A stretch of DNA of 64,000 nt from Maribellus sediminis (lineage in GTDB: Bacteria > Bacteroidota > Bacteroidia > Bacteroidales > Prolixibacteraceae): assembly GCF_011799805.1 (NCBI RefSeq), contig NZ_WXUB01000002.1:1-64000 (forward strand), given 5' to 3'. Shown here in pieces: positions 42,702-51,700 of the stretch; the first letter of the stretch is position 1; each line of letters begins with the position of its first letter. The notes under the pieces are model-generated. The model did not search any database. It was not told the DNA's origin and saw nothing but the letters and a program-made list of their open reading frames with translations. The position numbers were made by a program, and so were the translations under genes.

Positions 42702-44627
42702 TTATTCTTTTACATTAGAAATAGCTTTGAAATAAATTGCATTGCCACCTCCTGGTGCCAAATGTACAGTAAGTTCACTTTTCGAATCGACAAGTTCTTT
42801 GCGTATGTTATAAGTCTCCTTATTATTCATGAAATGGGTATCTTCAGCATCTTCATATATGGTTGCCTCGTATTTTTTCCCGTCTGACAAAAAACTTAAA
42901 TCCATTGTAATTGAACGTGAATCTCTATTGGTAAGCGAACCAACAAACCAGTTTTCACCTGATTTCCGAGCAACACATACAAATTCACCCAATTCAGCAT
43001 CAAGTACTTCAAAGCTGTCGTACTGTGTTGGCATCTTTCGTACGCATTCGAATAAGTCATCTTTCTTTGCATACTCCTCGGGACTATCGGGCAACACCAT
43101 CCAACCCGAGTAATTTGTTATCAATTTGGCTACCTCTGCCACTACCGTTCCTGGAATTTCCTGAAATACCCTTACCCGGGATTGCGCATTGTTTAATCCG
43201 AACCAACCGTTCGTTGCGTCTATCGGTCCGGCAACCATATTAATTAACACCTGATTAACCGCAGTCTCCGGGAAGTAAGAGCGCAAGCCATCGGCCTGAG
43301 CATGGCAAAACTCCTTTGTAACCAGGTTTGGATACGTCCTGCGGTCACCACTTGGTGGTATCGGATAGTCATGAAAGTCCACCATCAGCTTATATTTTGC
43401 GCATAACTCAACCACTCTCCGGGTTTGTTTTACTTTATCCTCCGGACTCCCTGTCATAAATCCGTATTTCACTCCAACTGCTCCCCAATCTGAAAATTGT
43501 TTTAACACTCTTTCCAGCCCAAACCTTTTAGCGCCAACGTCATTCAAATACAGGATGATACCAACGCCTTTTTCTGAAGAATATTCCATACATTCTTCAA
43601 TGTTGATCCCTTCCCGGGCAGATGTTGGGTCGGAGTTTTCGTTAAATTCTTCACCATACCAGTCAGCATCGATCAACAGATACTGAATGTTGTTTTCTGC
43701 GGCAAAATCGATTAGCCTTTTATGTGACTCGGTATTTAAGCCATATTCGTAACCGTCCTGTGCTTTGTATCCCCATACGCGCCAGTCCCATAGCGATTTA
43801 CCGGGCTTAATCCACGAAGGATCGTCTATTTTGCAAGGTTCGTTTAAGTTTACAAGCAAGTCTGATTCAACCAGGTCGCCAACATGATCGCCCAACATAA
43901 AGGCTCTCCATGAAGTATTAAATGTTTTGTTTCGCTCGGAGAACCTGGTGTTAAACGAGAGTGAAAGATTGTCTGAAGCGGCATTGACAGTAAATGGTGC
44001 GAATTCAACAATTTCAGCCTCATGAATAGCAATGAAGCTTTCCGGACCAAACTGCATCACAACTGGCGGAGTAATAGTTTCAACTTTCTTTTCCGATCTT
44101 ACTATTGGCCCCAGGTTATGATGTTCTCCATTGGTTGCCCAATAGGTAAAATCGCGGTTGAAATTGATGTTCGTTAATTCTTTCTTTATTAATAAAGTAT
44201 CATGAACTGCCTCTGCAGGAAAGCTGTACCGATAGGCAAAGCCATCGTTATAAAGCCTGAAGATGATGTTATAGAATTGCAGTGGATTATCAATCCGTTC
44301 AACCTTTATGGTATATTCATTATAATGGTTACGCACACTCAATTGCTTCCCGTTTATAGTTGTCCACGTTTCATCAAATTCTTTTTCAGTAAAGCCGGAA
44401 AAGGAAACGTTTTGCGTGAAATCTGTTTCCATAACCTGCAACCCCAATGCAGAAGGCTGAACCAGTGTATCGCCGTTATATGTTACCAAAAAACTACACG
44501 TAGTATTCTGGTTCGAAACATAAATGCCGAGGTCTTTATCAGGAGACAAAAGCTGAAAATTATCCTTTTTTGAACAGGATATTAAGCTTATTACTAGCAA
44601 TGTCAGTGTGTAAAGTTTAAATTTCAT
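42702..44627 (-). CDS. Glycoside hydrolase family 97 lipoprotein
   Basis: 641 residues. Lipobox LISC (Cys18), so tethered to the envelope. N-terminal beta-sandwich (DKDLGIYVSN, RLYNDGFAYRYSF), then the TIM barrel (WDWRVWGYKAQDG, EYGLNTESHKRLIDFAAENN, YLLIDADWYG), C-terminal beta domain. GH97 enzymes are alpha-glucosidases or alpha-galactosidases. The barrel segment VGVKYGFM lacks the Asp expected as nucleophile in retaining members, so it resembles the inverting group (SusB type); an Asp follows in FHDYPIPPSGDRRTYPN. Calcium-dependent in known members. No SusC/D pair is seen nearby. It ends next to a recombinase remnant, suggesting transfer. Confidence 0.87.
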   Translation of the reverse strand: MKFKLYTLTLLVISLISCSKKDNFQLLSPDKDLGIYVSNQNTTCSFLVTYNGDTLVQPSALGLQVMETDFTQNVSFSGFTEKEFDETWTTINGKQLSVRNHYNEYTIKVERIDNPLQFYNIIFRLYNDGFAYRYSFPAEAVHDTLLIKKELTNINFNRDFTYWATNGEHHNLGPIVRSEKKVETITPPVVMQFGPESFIAIHEAEIVEFAPFTVNAASDNLSLSFNTRFSERNKTFNTSWRAFMLGDHVGDLVESDLLVNLNEPCKIDDPSWIKPGKSLWDWRVWGYKAQDGYEYGLNTESHKRLIDFAAENNIQYLLIDADWYGEEFNENSDPTSAREGINIEECMEYSSEKGVGIILYLNDVGAKRFGLERVLKQFSDWGAVGVKYGFMTGSPEDKVKQTRRVVELCAKYKLMVDFHDYPIPPSGDRRTYPNLVTKEFCHAQADGLRSYFPETAVNQVLINMVAGPIDATNGWFGLNNAQSRVRVFQEIPGTVVAEVAKLITNYSGWMVLPDSPEEYAKKDDLFECVRKMPTQYDSFEVLDAELGEFVCVARKSGENWFVGSLTNRDSRSITMDLSFLSDGKKYEATIYEDAEDTHFMNNKETYNIRKELVDSKSELTVHLAPGGGNAIYFKAISNVKE

Positions 44628-44760
44628 TTTTCAATATTTTATTGGTTATTTGAGTGAACGTTGCTATAACGTATGTGTATCATTACTAGTGATGTTATAT
44701 TCATTATATTTGTGTTAAAGGTAATATTATACCTCCAAATCGGCGGGATAACAACATTTA

Positions 44761-44890
44761 TTATGTTGAATTGTCAAAAATATCATCCAGCATATTCTTA
44801 ATCCCTTCGATATAGCGTTTCGATACATGAGTATATTTTTCTGTGGTTTTAGTCGATTCATGTCCTGGTAAATTGGTGTCAATCGCACAT
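44761..44890 (-). pseudogene. C-terminal remnant of a tyrosine recombinase (integrase)
   Basis: Minus-strand frame ending at TAA (44761-44763) reads PGHESTKTTEKYTHVSKRYI then EGIKNMLDDIFDNST. The G-H-x-S-x-x-T-T-x-x-Y-T-H-V-S block is the C-terminal end of phage-type integrases, with the conserved His and catalytic Tyr. The upstream part with the two catalytic Arg residues is missing; residues before PGHES (RCAIDTNL) match poorly. It is a broken integrase, trace of a lost mobile element beside GH97. Confidence 0.8.
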
Positions 44891-45068
44891 CGAATCCAGG
44901 CAAATATGATATAGAAAGTGCAGTACAACTACTTTGTGTTGTCGGTGTGTGCCGTAATCAGGTTTTATTTGCAGGAGCGTAGGCAAGGTGCATTGTTTTT
45001 GGTGCTTCTAAAATTAAACATAAAATCAGAAACAGGCTGGCTCTAAATGCAATAAATGGCACCAATAA
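44891..45068. other. Noncoding region with nested inverted repeats
   Basis: Holds GCAAAT (44900-44905) / ATTTGC (44967-44972) outside and ACAAC (44925-44929) / GTTGT (44938-44942) inside. No coding frame is convincing. Position beside the integrase stump suggests a former attachment or recombination end; uncertain. Confidence 0.35.
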
Positions 45069-45080
45069 TTGGAATCTTTT

Positions 45081-45545
45081 TTAGCTCAGTTCCAGAATTT
45101 TGAGCTCCCGGCCCTGGAAAATCACCGATTCGCCGATGCTTTTACCGGCCAGTGCCTGGCCAATGGGAGAGGCCAGCGAAAGACAGAAAACGGGTGTTCC
45201 TTCTACCTCTATTTTGCCGTAGGGGAGTGCAAAAAAGTAAAGCCCCTGCGAAGTAAGTACGAGGCTCCCGAATGTTATCGCGCGCACTTGGGTGTTGCTG
45301 TCTATTTTTGTTAGGCTGTTTTTAAAAGCCTCTGTTTTACTCAGCTGTGCCTGGTTCTTCTCGATTTCCATTTGCACCATGGCACGGCCGGTTTCGTACT
45401 TATCGCCAACACTGCTTTTGGTTTCGTTGTCGCGCGATTCTTTGGCAGCTGCAATCGCTTCGTGCAAGAGCTGTATCTTCTTATCGATCTCAAACGTTAG
45501 CCGGTCGATAAGCTGAGTTTTAAACGATAGCTTGTTTGGTATCAT
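45081..45545 (-). CDS. GreA/GreB-family-like transcription factor
   Basis: 154 residues. Helical N-terminal half (FKTQLIDRLTFEIDKKIQLL, EAIAAAKESRDNETK) with a coiled-coil look, then an FKBP-like C-terminal domain (PVFCLSLASPIGQALAGKSI, then GESVIFQGRELKILELS) typical of GreA/GreB/Rnk. Probably binds RNA polymerase; the acidic tip residues needed for transcript cleavage are not clear, so the role may differ. ATG 45545 (MIPNKLSFKT) is chosen; 45608 lies in the terminator hairpin. Confidence 0.75.
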   Translation of the reverse strand: MIPNKLSFKTQLIDRLTFEIDKKIQLLHEAIAAAKESRDNETKSSVGDKYETGRAMVQMEIEKNQAQLSKTEAFKNSLTKIDSNTQVRAITFGSLVLTSQGLYFFALPYGKIEVEGTPVFCLSLASPIGQALAGKSIGESVIFQGRELKILELS

Positions 45546-45573
45546 ACGCTGTTCCTCACAGGCAAAGTAAACA

Positions 45574-45611
45574 AAAATGCCACTCCTGTCAAACGACGGA
45601 AGTGGCATTTT
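45574..45611 (-). terminator. Terminator after transhydrogenase operon
   Basis: A 17-bp near-perfect inverted repeat (45574-45590 / 45595-45611, loop AAAC), core TGCCACT/AGTGGCA, with A-run on the left and T-run on the right. Works on the minus strand after pntB; may act both ways. Confidence 0.88.
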
Positions 45612-45632
45612 TTAAGCCCTAGGCTCTTCGCC

Positions 45633-47054
45633 CTACATGCTCTTAATTTCGTTCACCAGCTTGGTGATACTGCTTTTGGCATCGCCAAACAACATTCGGG
45701 CCTTGTCGTTAAAGAACAGGAAGTTCTCGATTCCTGCATAACCTTTACCCATACCACGTTTCATAATGATGATGTTTTTAGCAAGGTGGGCATCGATGAT
45801 CGGCATGCCGTAAATAGGGCTGCCCGGATCGTCGTAAGCCGCCGGATTCACCACGTCGTTGGCACCCACTACAATGGCCACGTCAACGTTTGGCATATCC
45901 GGATTAATGTCGTCCATCTCAACCAGTTGTTCGTAAGGTACATCGGCTTCGGCAAGCAACACGTTCATGTGCCCCGGCATACGACCGGCAACCGGGTGAA
46001 TGGCATATTTCACTTCAACACCTTTACTTCCAAGCAGGCTGTCGAGTTCGTGTGCAATATGTTGTGCCTGAGCCACGGCCAAACCATAACCCGGGATGAT
46101 CACCACTTTTTGAGAGTAGCTCAGCAATACAGCGGCATCGCTCAAGGTAATTTCCTTGATGCTTCCCTGCACTTCGGCATTGCTTGCACCACCGCCACCA
46201 AAGGCTCCAACGATCACGTTGATCAGCGAGCGGTTCATGGCTCTGCACATTTGAATGGTAAGAATGGTTCCGGCTGCACCTACAAGGATACCGCCAAGGA
46301 TCATCGCTTCGTTCTGATAAATAAAACCGGCCATAGCGGCTGCAATACCTGTTAACGAGTTCAGCAGCGAGATAACTACCGGCATATCGGCTCCACCAAT
46401 CGGCATTACAAAGCTTACCCCGTAAACCAAACTTAAAACCAGTAATCCGTACACCAGGTAAGTTCTGGTTTGAACGTCGAATCCGCCAAAAATTACGAGC
46501 AGGATCAAGGCAACGATCATAGCCATGAACAGCAGGTTTACATAGGTCATTACCTTCGAGAAGATGTCGCCAACTTTGCCGTCGAGTTTTCCGTAGGCGA
46601 TCATACTACCGCTAAAAGCAACACTACCTACCATTAAACCCAGCAAAGTAACCAATACTGCATTGTTCGGATCTTTATTAAACTCAATTAAAGCAACGGC
46701 TGCCGAAGCGGCACCACCTGTTGCGTTGAAGAAAGATACCATTTGTGGCATGGCGGTCATTTTCACTTTACGCGCCATAATCGAGCCGACGATAGTTCCT
46801 GCACCGATAATCAATAAAATGGCAATTACATTCACCAGTCCAATTCCTTCGCCTGCGGCATTTTTATTCAGCACTAAAGTGGTGATCATAGGCAGGATCA
46901 TTCCCGAGGCCGCCCAGAAATTTCCTTTACGCGCTGTTTCGGGGTGACTTTCCAGTTTAAGACCGATCACAAACATGATCGCCGACAGCAAATAGCTGTA
47001 TTCCAGGACTACCTGTCCCGGCATCATTGTATTTAGTAAAATCATAGCGTTCAT
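45633..47054 (-). CDS. pntB: NAD(P) transhydrogenase, beta subunit
   Basis: 473 residues. About eight or nine TM helices (dII) then the NADP-binding dIII domain (VVIIPGYGLAVAQAQHIAHE, GRMPGHMNVLLAEADVPYEQL, ANDVVNPAA, IIMKRGMGKGYAGIEN). Part of the proton-translocating transhydrogenase that drives hydride transfer from NADH to NADP+ with the proton-motive force, giving NADPH. Last gene of a three-gene operon; only 2 bp from pntAB. Confidence 0.95.
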   Translation of the reverse strand: MNAMILLNTMMPGQVVLEYSYLLSAIMFVIGLKLESHPETARKGNFWAASGMILPMITTLVLNKNAAGEGIGLVNVIAILLIIGAGTIVGSIMARKVKMTAMPQMVSFFNATGGAASAAVALIEFNKDPNNAVLVTLLGLMVGSVAFSGSMIAYGKLDGKVGDIFSKVMTYVNLLFMAMIVALILLVIFGGFDVQTRTYLVYGLLVLSLVYGVSFVMPIGGADMPVVISLLNSLTGIAAAMAGFIYQNEAMILGGILVGAAGTILTIQMCRAMNRSLINVIVGAFGGGGASNAEVQGSIKEITLSDAAVLLSYSQKVVIIPGYGLAVAQAQHIAHELDSLLGSKGVEVKYAIHPVAGRMPGHMNVLLAEADVPYEQLVEMDDINPDMPNVDVAIVVGANDVVNPAAYDDPGSPIYGMPIIDAHLAKNIIIMKRGMGKGYAGIENFLFFNDKARMLFGDAKSSITKLVNEIKSM

Positions 47055-47056
47055 GG

Positions 47057-47362
47057 TTATTTTTTCTTCTTTTTAAACATTTCGAGCATACGGTCTGTCA
47101 CTACAAAACCACCGGCCACATTCAGTGTAGCCATAAAAAGTGCTACGGAGCCCAACACCCATTCAAGGGTTGTAGTGGCGTGACCAACCAATATGATCCC
47201 CCCAATGATAATAACCCCGGAAATTGCGTTGGCTCCCGACATCAGGGGAGTGTGCAACACCGAAGGCACATTTGAAATAACCTCAAAGCCAAGAAAGACG
47301 GACAACACAATAATGAATATCGCGTCCTTATTTGCGGTTAAAAAGCTTAATACGTTTTCCAT
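47057..47362 (-). CDS. pntAB: NAD(P) transhydrogenase, alpha subunit TM part
   Basis: 101 residues, three to four TM helices (IFIIVLSVFLGFEVISNVPS, MSGANAISGVIIIGGII, GSVALFMATLNVAGGFVVTD) and a Lys-rich end. It is the split-off membrane segment of the alpha subunit as in three-polypeptide transhydrogenases. Lies between pntAA (10 bp) and pntB (2 bp). Confidence 0.93.
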   Translation of the reverse strand: MENVLSFLTANKDAIFIIVLSVFLGFEVISNVPSVLHTPLMSGANAISGVIIIGGIILVGHATTTLEWVLGSVALFMATLNVAGGFVVTDRMLEMFKKKKK

Positions 47363-47372
47363 ATTTTAGATT

Positions 47373-48503
47373 TTATTTTGTTTCGATTACTGATTTTACG
47401 CGTTCGTTGTAAAGTTCCTTTGCGTGAGTGATACAAGTTCCTTTTACAATATCGTCTTCAAAATTCAGGTTCAATGCACCTTCTTCACCGATAATGAGTT
47501 TCATAAAATTCAGCACATTCTTTCCAAACATTCGGCTGGCATCCACTGGCTTTTGTGCCGGGTAATTCGATTGCCCGATGATGGAAACACCATTGTGAAC
47601 AACGGTTTCGTCGTTTTTGGTGAGTTCGCAGTTTCCACCCGATGAAGCTGCCAGGTCGATGATAATCGATCCGGGTTTCATGCGTTCAACTGCTTCTTTC
47701 GGAATCAACAGCGGAGCTTTCTTTCCGGGGATCTGTGCGGTACAGATCACCACGTTTGCTTTGGCAGCGTGATCATTGATCGCCTCCTGTTGTTTCTTTT
47801 TGTATTCTTCGGTTTGCTCAACGGCATACCCCCCCGCGGCCTTGTCTTCAGTGGCACCTTCCACTTCAACAAACTTTCCGCCCAAACTCATTACTTCTTC
47901 TTTTACGGCCGAACGCACGTCGAAAACCTGTACCTGTGCGCCCAGTTTACGCGATGTTGCAATGGCCTGTAACCCGGCAACTCCGGCTCCCAGGATCAAC
48001 ATATTTGCCGGACGGATAGTACCGGCAGCCGTCATAAACATAGGGAAGAAGGTTGGTAATTTTACTGCAGCTTCCAAAACTGCCATGTAGCCCGATACCG
48101 TGGCCATCGACGAAAGGATGTCCATTGCCTGCGCACGCGTGGTACGTGGGATCATGTCGAGGCTGAATGTCGTGATCCCCGCATCGAGGAACTTTGTAAC
48201 CAGATCAGTTTCCCATAAAGGGTTAAAGGCACTGATCCAAACCTGCGAATCTTTAATTTTCTGGATATCTTCATCAGCCGGCGGCTGAATCTGCAAAAGC
48301 ACTTCGGCCTTTGCAAACACATCGCTTCGGCTTGCAATTTTTGCACCGACAGCTTCATAATCGGCATCTGCAGCGAATGCACTAGCCCCGGCACCTTTTT
48401 CAACCAATACCTCAACTTTCAAATCGGTAAAGGCTTTAACGGTTTCCGGTAACAATGCAACACGGGTTTCTGTACCGTACTCTTTTAGTAAGCCAAGAAT
48501 CAT
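47373..48503 (-). CDS. pntAA: NAD(P) transhydrogenase, alpha subunit NAD-binding part
   Basis: 376 residues, soluble dI: alanine dehydrogenase/PNT N-domain (ETRVALLPETVKAF), then the Rossmann domain LGAGVAGLQAIATSRKLGAQ and IDLAASSGGNCELT. Accepts NADH. First gene of the operon, with its start at 48503. The intergenic region before it has a CRP-like palindrome at 48620. Confidence 0.95.
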   Translation of the reverse strand: MILGLLKEYGTETRVALLPETVKAFTDLKVEVLVEKGAGASAFAADADYEAVGAKIASRSDVFAKAEVLLQIQPPADEDIQKIKDSQVWISAFNPLWETDLVTKFLDAGITTFSLDMIPRTTRAQAMDILSSMATVSGYMAVLEAAVKLPTFFPMFMTAAGTIRPANMLILGAGVAGLQAIATSRKLGAQVQVFDVRSAVKEEVMSLGGKFVEVEGATEDKAAGGYAVEQTEEYKKKQQEAINDHAAKANVVICTAQIPGKKAPLLIPKEAVERMKPGSIIIDLAASSGGNCELTKNDETVVHNGVSIIGQSNYPAQKPVDASRMFGKNVLNFMKLIIGEEGALNLNFEDDIVKGTCITHAKELYNERVKSVIETK

Positions 48504-48619
48504 AAATTTTGATTTAGATGTTTTTTAATGGAAAGTAAAGCTAACAAATAAATATTAGCGTGTGCGTTAACGGAAAATCATTTTATTATGATTTATCTCA
48601 AATTTTTCAACATTTTTTT

Positions 48620-48635
48620 GTGACCGTAGTCACTA
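48620..48635. promoter_or_regulatory. CRP/FNR-like palindrome
   Basis: TGTGA-CCGTAG-TCACT (48620-48635), one base off the E. coli-type TGTGA-N6-TCACA. It lies about 117 bp before pntAA and 159 bp before the hybrid kinase start, between divergent genes. Bacteroidota encode Crp/Fnr-family regulators, so a role in either gene is plausible (inference). Confidence 0.45.
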
Positions 48636-48793
48636 ATCGCCTAAAAATCATCTTTAAATACCAAAATCAATAAGCAATTTGCTGAATTCGTATAGCAAAC
48701 AACAATTATTTTGAAAATGAAAAAATAATATTACATTCATGAACTTTGACGCATGTTTTACTCAATTGCTTTATAAAAAGAAATCTAAACGTT

Positions 48794-51700
48794 ATGAAAA
48801 CCAAAAAACTGACCTTCACTGATTTTTTTGATGTCATTGAGTTACAACGTTTACAAGATCTTTTTTCCGATGTACATGAAATAGCGTCAATAATTACGCT
48901 GCCGGATGGAACTCCTGTTACAAAGGGATCGAATTTTTGCCGCTTGTGTAACGAATTCGTCTGCAAATCGGCAAATGGTTTTTCGTTGTGTTATAGGGGT
49001 GATACTGAAATTGTCAGGAAGAATCCTACGGGCCCACACTTGCAGAAATGTGAGAAGGCAGGATTACTGAATGCCGGAGTTAATATCATGATTGGAGACA
49101 ATCACATTGGAAATTGGATAATTGGCGAGGTAAGAGATAATGCTATCGACCGGGAAGAAATACTAAAATATGCAAATGAAATAAAGGTAAGCCAATCCGA
49201 CTTTTTAGCAGCATATAACGAGGTGCAGTACATGCCTGCCGGGAAGCTCAAAAAGATTGCCGACTTGTTGTCTGCTTTTGTTAAAGAACTGTCAGATAGA
49301 GTGCTTATAAATGATCAGTTAAGAGCTGAAAAGGAAAGAACTGAAAAAGTAGTTTTGCAAACTATCGAAAAAGAACGGAAACTGGAAAGTGCGCTGTCGG
49401 AAATAAAAATCATTTCAGAAAATTTGCCCAATATAATTTGGAAGGCAGAAATTACATCCGAAGGAAATTTTGTAAATACATACATCTCCGACATTGCGGA
49501 TGAACTCCTTGAACTTCCCGCAAGAACGATTGGAAACAGTTTTGAAAAGTTCTTTTCATATATTGTTCCTGAGTACTTACCCAAATTGAAGGAAACTATT
49601 GCAAAAGGACTAAGCCATCCCGGCAGGTCATATGCGGCTTCTTATCAGGTAATTAAGGGAAATAAAGAATCGGCCTGGTTTGAAAGTACAGGTAAGGGGT
49701 ACATTTTTGATGGCAAAGTTCAGATATTTGGAATAACTGTTGACATAACCGAAAACAAACAAATAGAAAACGAACTTAAGGAAAGCGAATTGCTGCTCAG
49801 CCAATCTCAGAAAGTGGCGAATATCGGTTCATATTACTTTGATATTGAATCCGGACATTGGATAAGCACTGCATATTTGGATGAGATTTTTGGAATAGAT
49901 GAAACATTCCCTAAAAATGTTACGGGGTGGTTGGAAATTATTCACCCCGAGGATAGAATAATGATGCAGGAATATCTGCTTTCTGAAGTGATTGAACAAG
50001 GTAAACCTTTTAATAAAGAATACCGGATTATTAACAGAAAGGATGGTAACTTAATCTGGATTCATGGTTTGGGACGTCTTGAATTCAACCAATCGGGGCA
50101 AGCCGTTAAAATGATTGGTACCATTCAAAACATCAACGAAAGAAAGCTGGCTAACGAGTTGCTGACGGAAAGTGAAACCCGGTACCGTAGTTTGTTGGAA
50201 AATTTACCTGTTGGCGTATTCCGGTCAACATTAAAGGGCGAAGTTCTTTCGGCCAATTCAGCGATGGCCAAAATTTACGGCTACCAATCGGTTGAAGAAC
50301 TTTTAAAAGTACCTGCGGCAGATTATTATGCCAGTGAAAATCCACGCGAAGTTGTTATAAGCAAATTATTGGAAAAAGGATCCATTCTCGATTATCAAAC
50401 GCTCGAATATCGAAAAGACGGTTCTCTGATATGGGTTTCTGCAAACTACAAATTAACCATCGATCAAGTAAAAGGGGAATCGTATATCGATGGCGTTATT
50501 CAGGATATTACAGTACGTAAAAAAACTGAAGAAGCCATTTCGATTAGTGAAGAAAAATTTCGGAGCATTACTGAGCAGACCAGCGATTTTATTGGATTAA
50601 CCGATGGAAATGGACTTATAACTTATGCTTCACCTGCAGCCAATAAACTTTTTGAATGTCCTCCGGAAGAAATGATCGGTCGTAATTTTCTGGATTTTGT
50701 TGACGCACCAGATGCTTCCAATGCAATTTCGGCATTTGGTGATGTAATGAGAACCGGAAAAAAATTGAGAAACCTGGAGTTCACGCTGAAGCGAAAAGAT
50801 GGTTCAACATTTATTTGTGAGTTAAATGGATCGCAATACAATATCGCTTCAGCCAATGGCACAATTGTAAATATCAGAGACATCTCCAAACGTAAACAGG
50901 CAGAAATCGAACTTCAAAAAGCAAAAGAAGAAGCCGAAGAAAATGAAAAACGTTTTGAGGCACTTCATAATGCTTCTTTCGGTGGAATTGCAATTCATGA
51001 CAAAGGTTTAATCCTGGATTGTAATCAGGGGCTATCTGCCATGACAGGCTATAGCCATGAAGAACTAATCGGGATGAACGGGCTGCTGCTTATTGCCGAA
51101 AATTCGCGTGAACAAGTGATGGAAAATATTTTGAAGGAGTATGAATTGCCTTATGAATCCATCGCATTGCGTAAAAGTGGCGAAGAATTTCCGGTTAGGA
51201 TTGAGGGTAAAATGATTCCGTATGAAGGGAAAAGAGTACGTGTTGTTGAATTCAGAGATATTACAGAGATTAAAAAAGCGGAAGAGACACTGAGGCAGAG
51301 TGAAGAAAATTTCAGGTTATTAGTGAGTAATACATTTGACGGGATAATAATCAGCGACAAAAATGGTGATTACTTGTACGCTAATAAAAAAGCTGCCGAG
51401 ATAACAGGCTATTCTATTGAAGAGTTGTTACATATTAATACCAGGCAATTAACACCCGAAAGGTACAGAAAAGAAGTAGAACAAAGAATCGCAGATCATT
51501 TTTCAAAAAGGAGTGAGCAAGCTAAGTATGAAGCAGTACTTGTTCAGAAATCGGGTAAAGAAATTCTAATCGAAATTACAAGTTCTTTAACTTCCTGGAA
51601 AGGCGTTCAGGCCCAGATTATTTCGTTTAGGGATATTACTTTACGAAAAAAGAACGAACTGGAGTTAATAGAAGCAAAGCAAAAGGCAGAAGAAAGTGAT

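Noticed and set aside
44704-44711. TATATTTG on the + strand as a promoter
   Set aside because: It points into the antisense of the integrase stump with no gene to drive and no -33 element.
44900-44972. Integron attC site
   Set aside because: Core sites do not match the RYYYAAC/GTTRRRY pattern and no integron integrase is present.
45546-45608. ATG at 45608 as start of the Gre-like gene
   Set aside because: It lies in the transhydrogenase terminator hairpin; ATG 45545 fits better.
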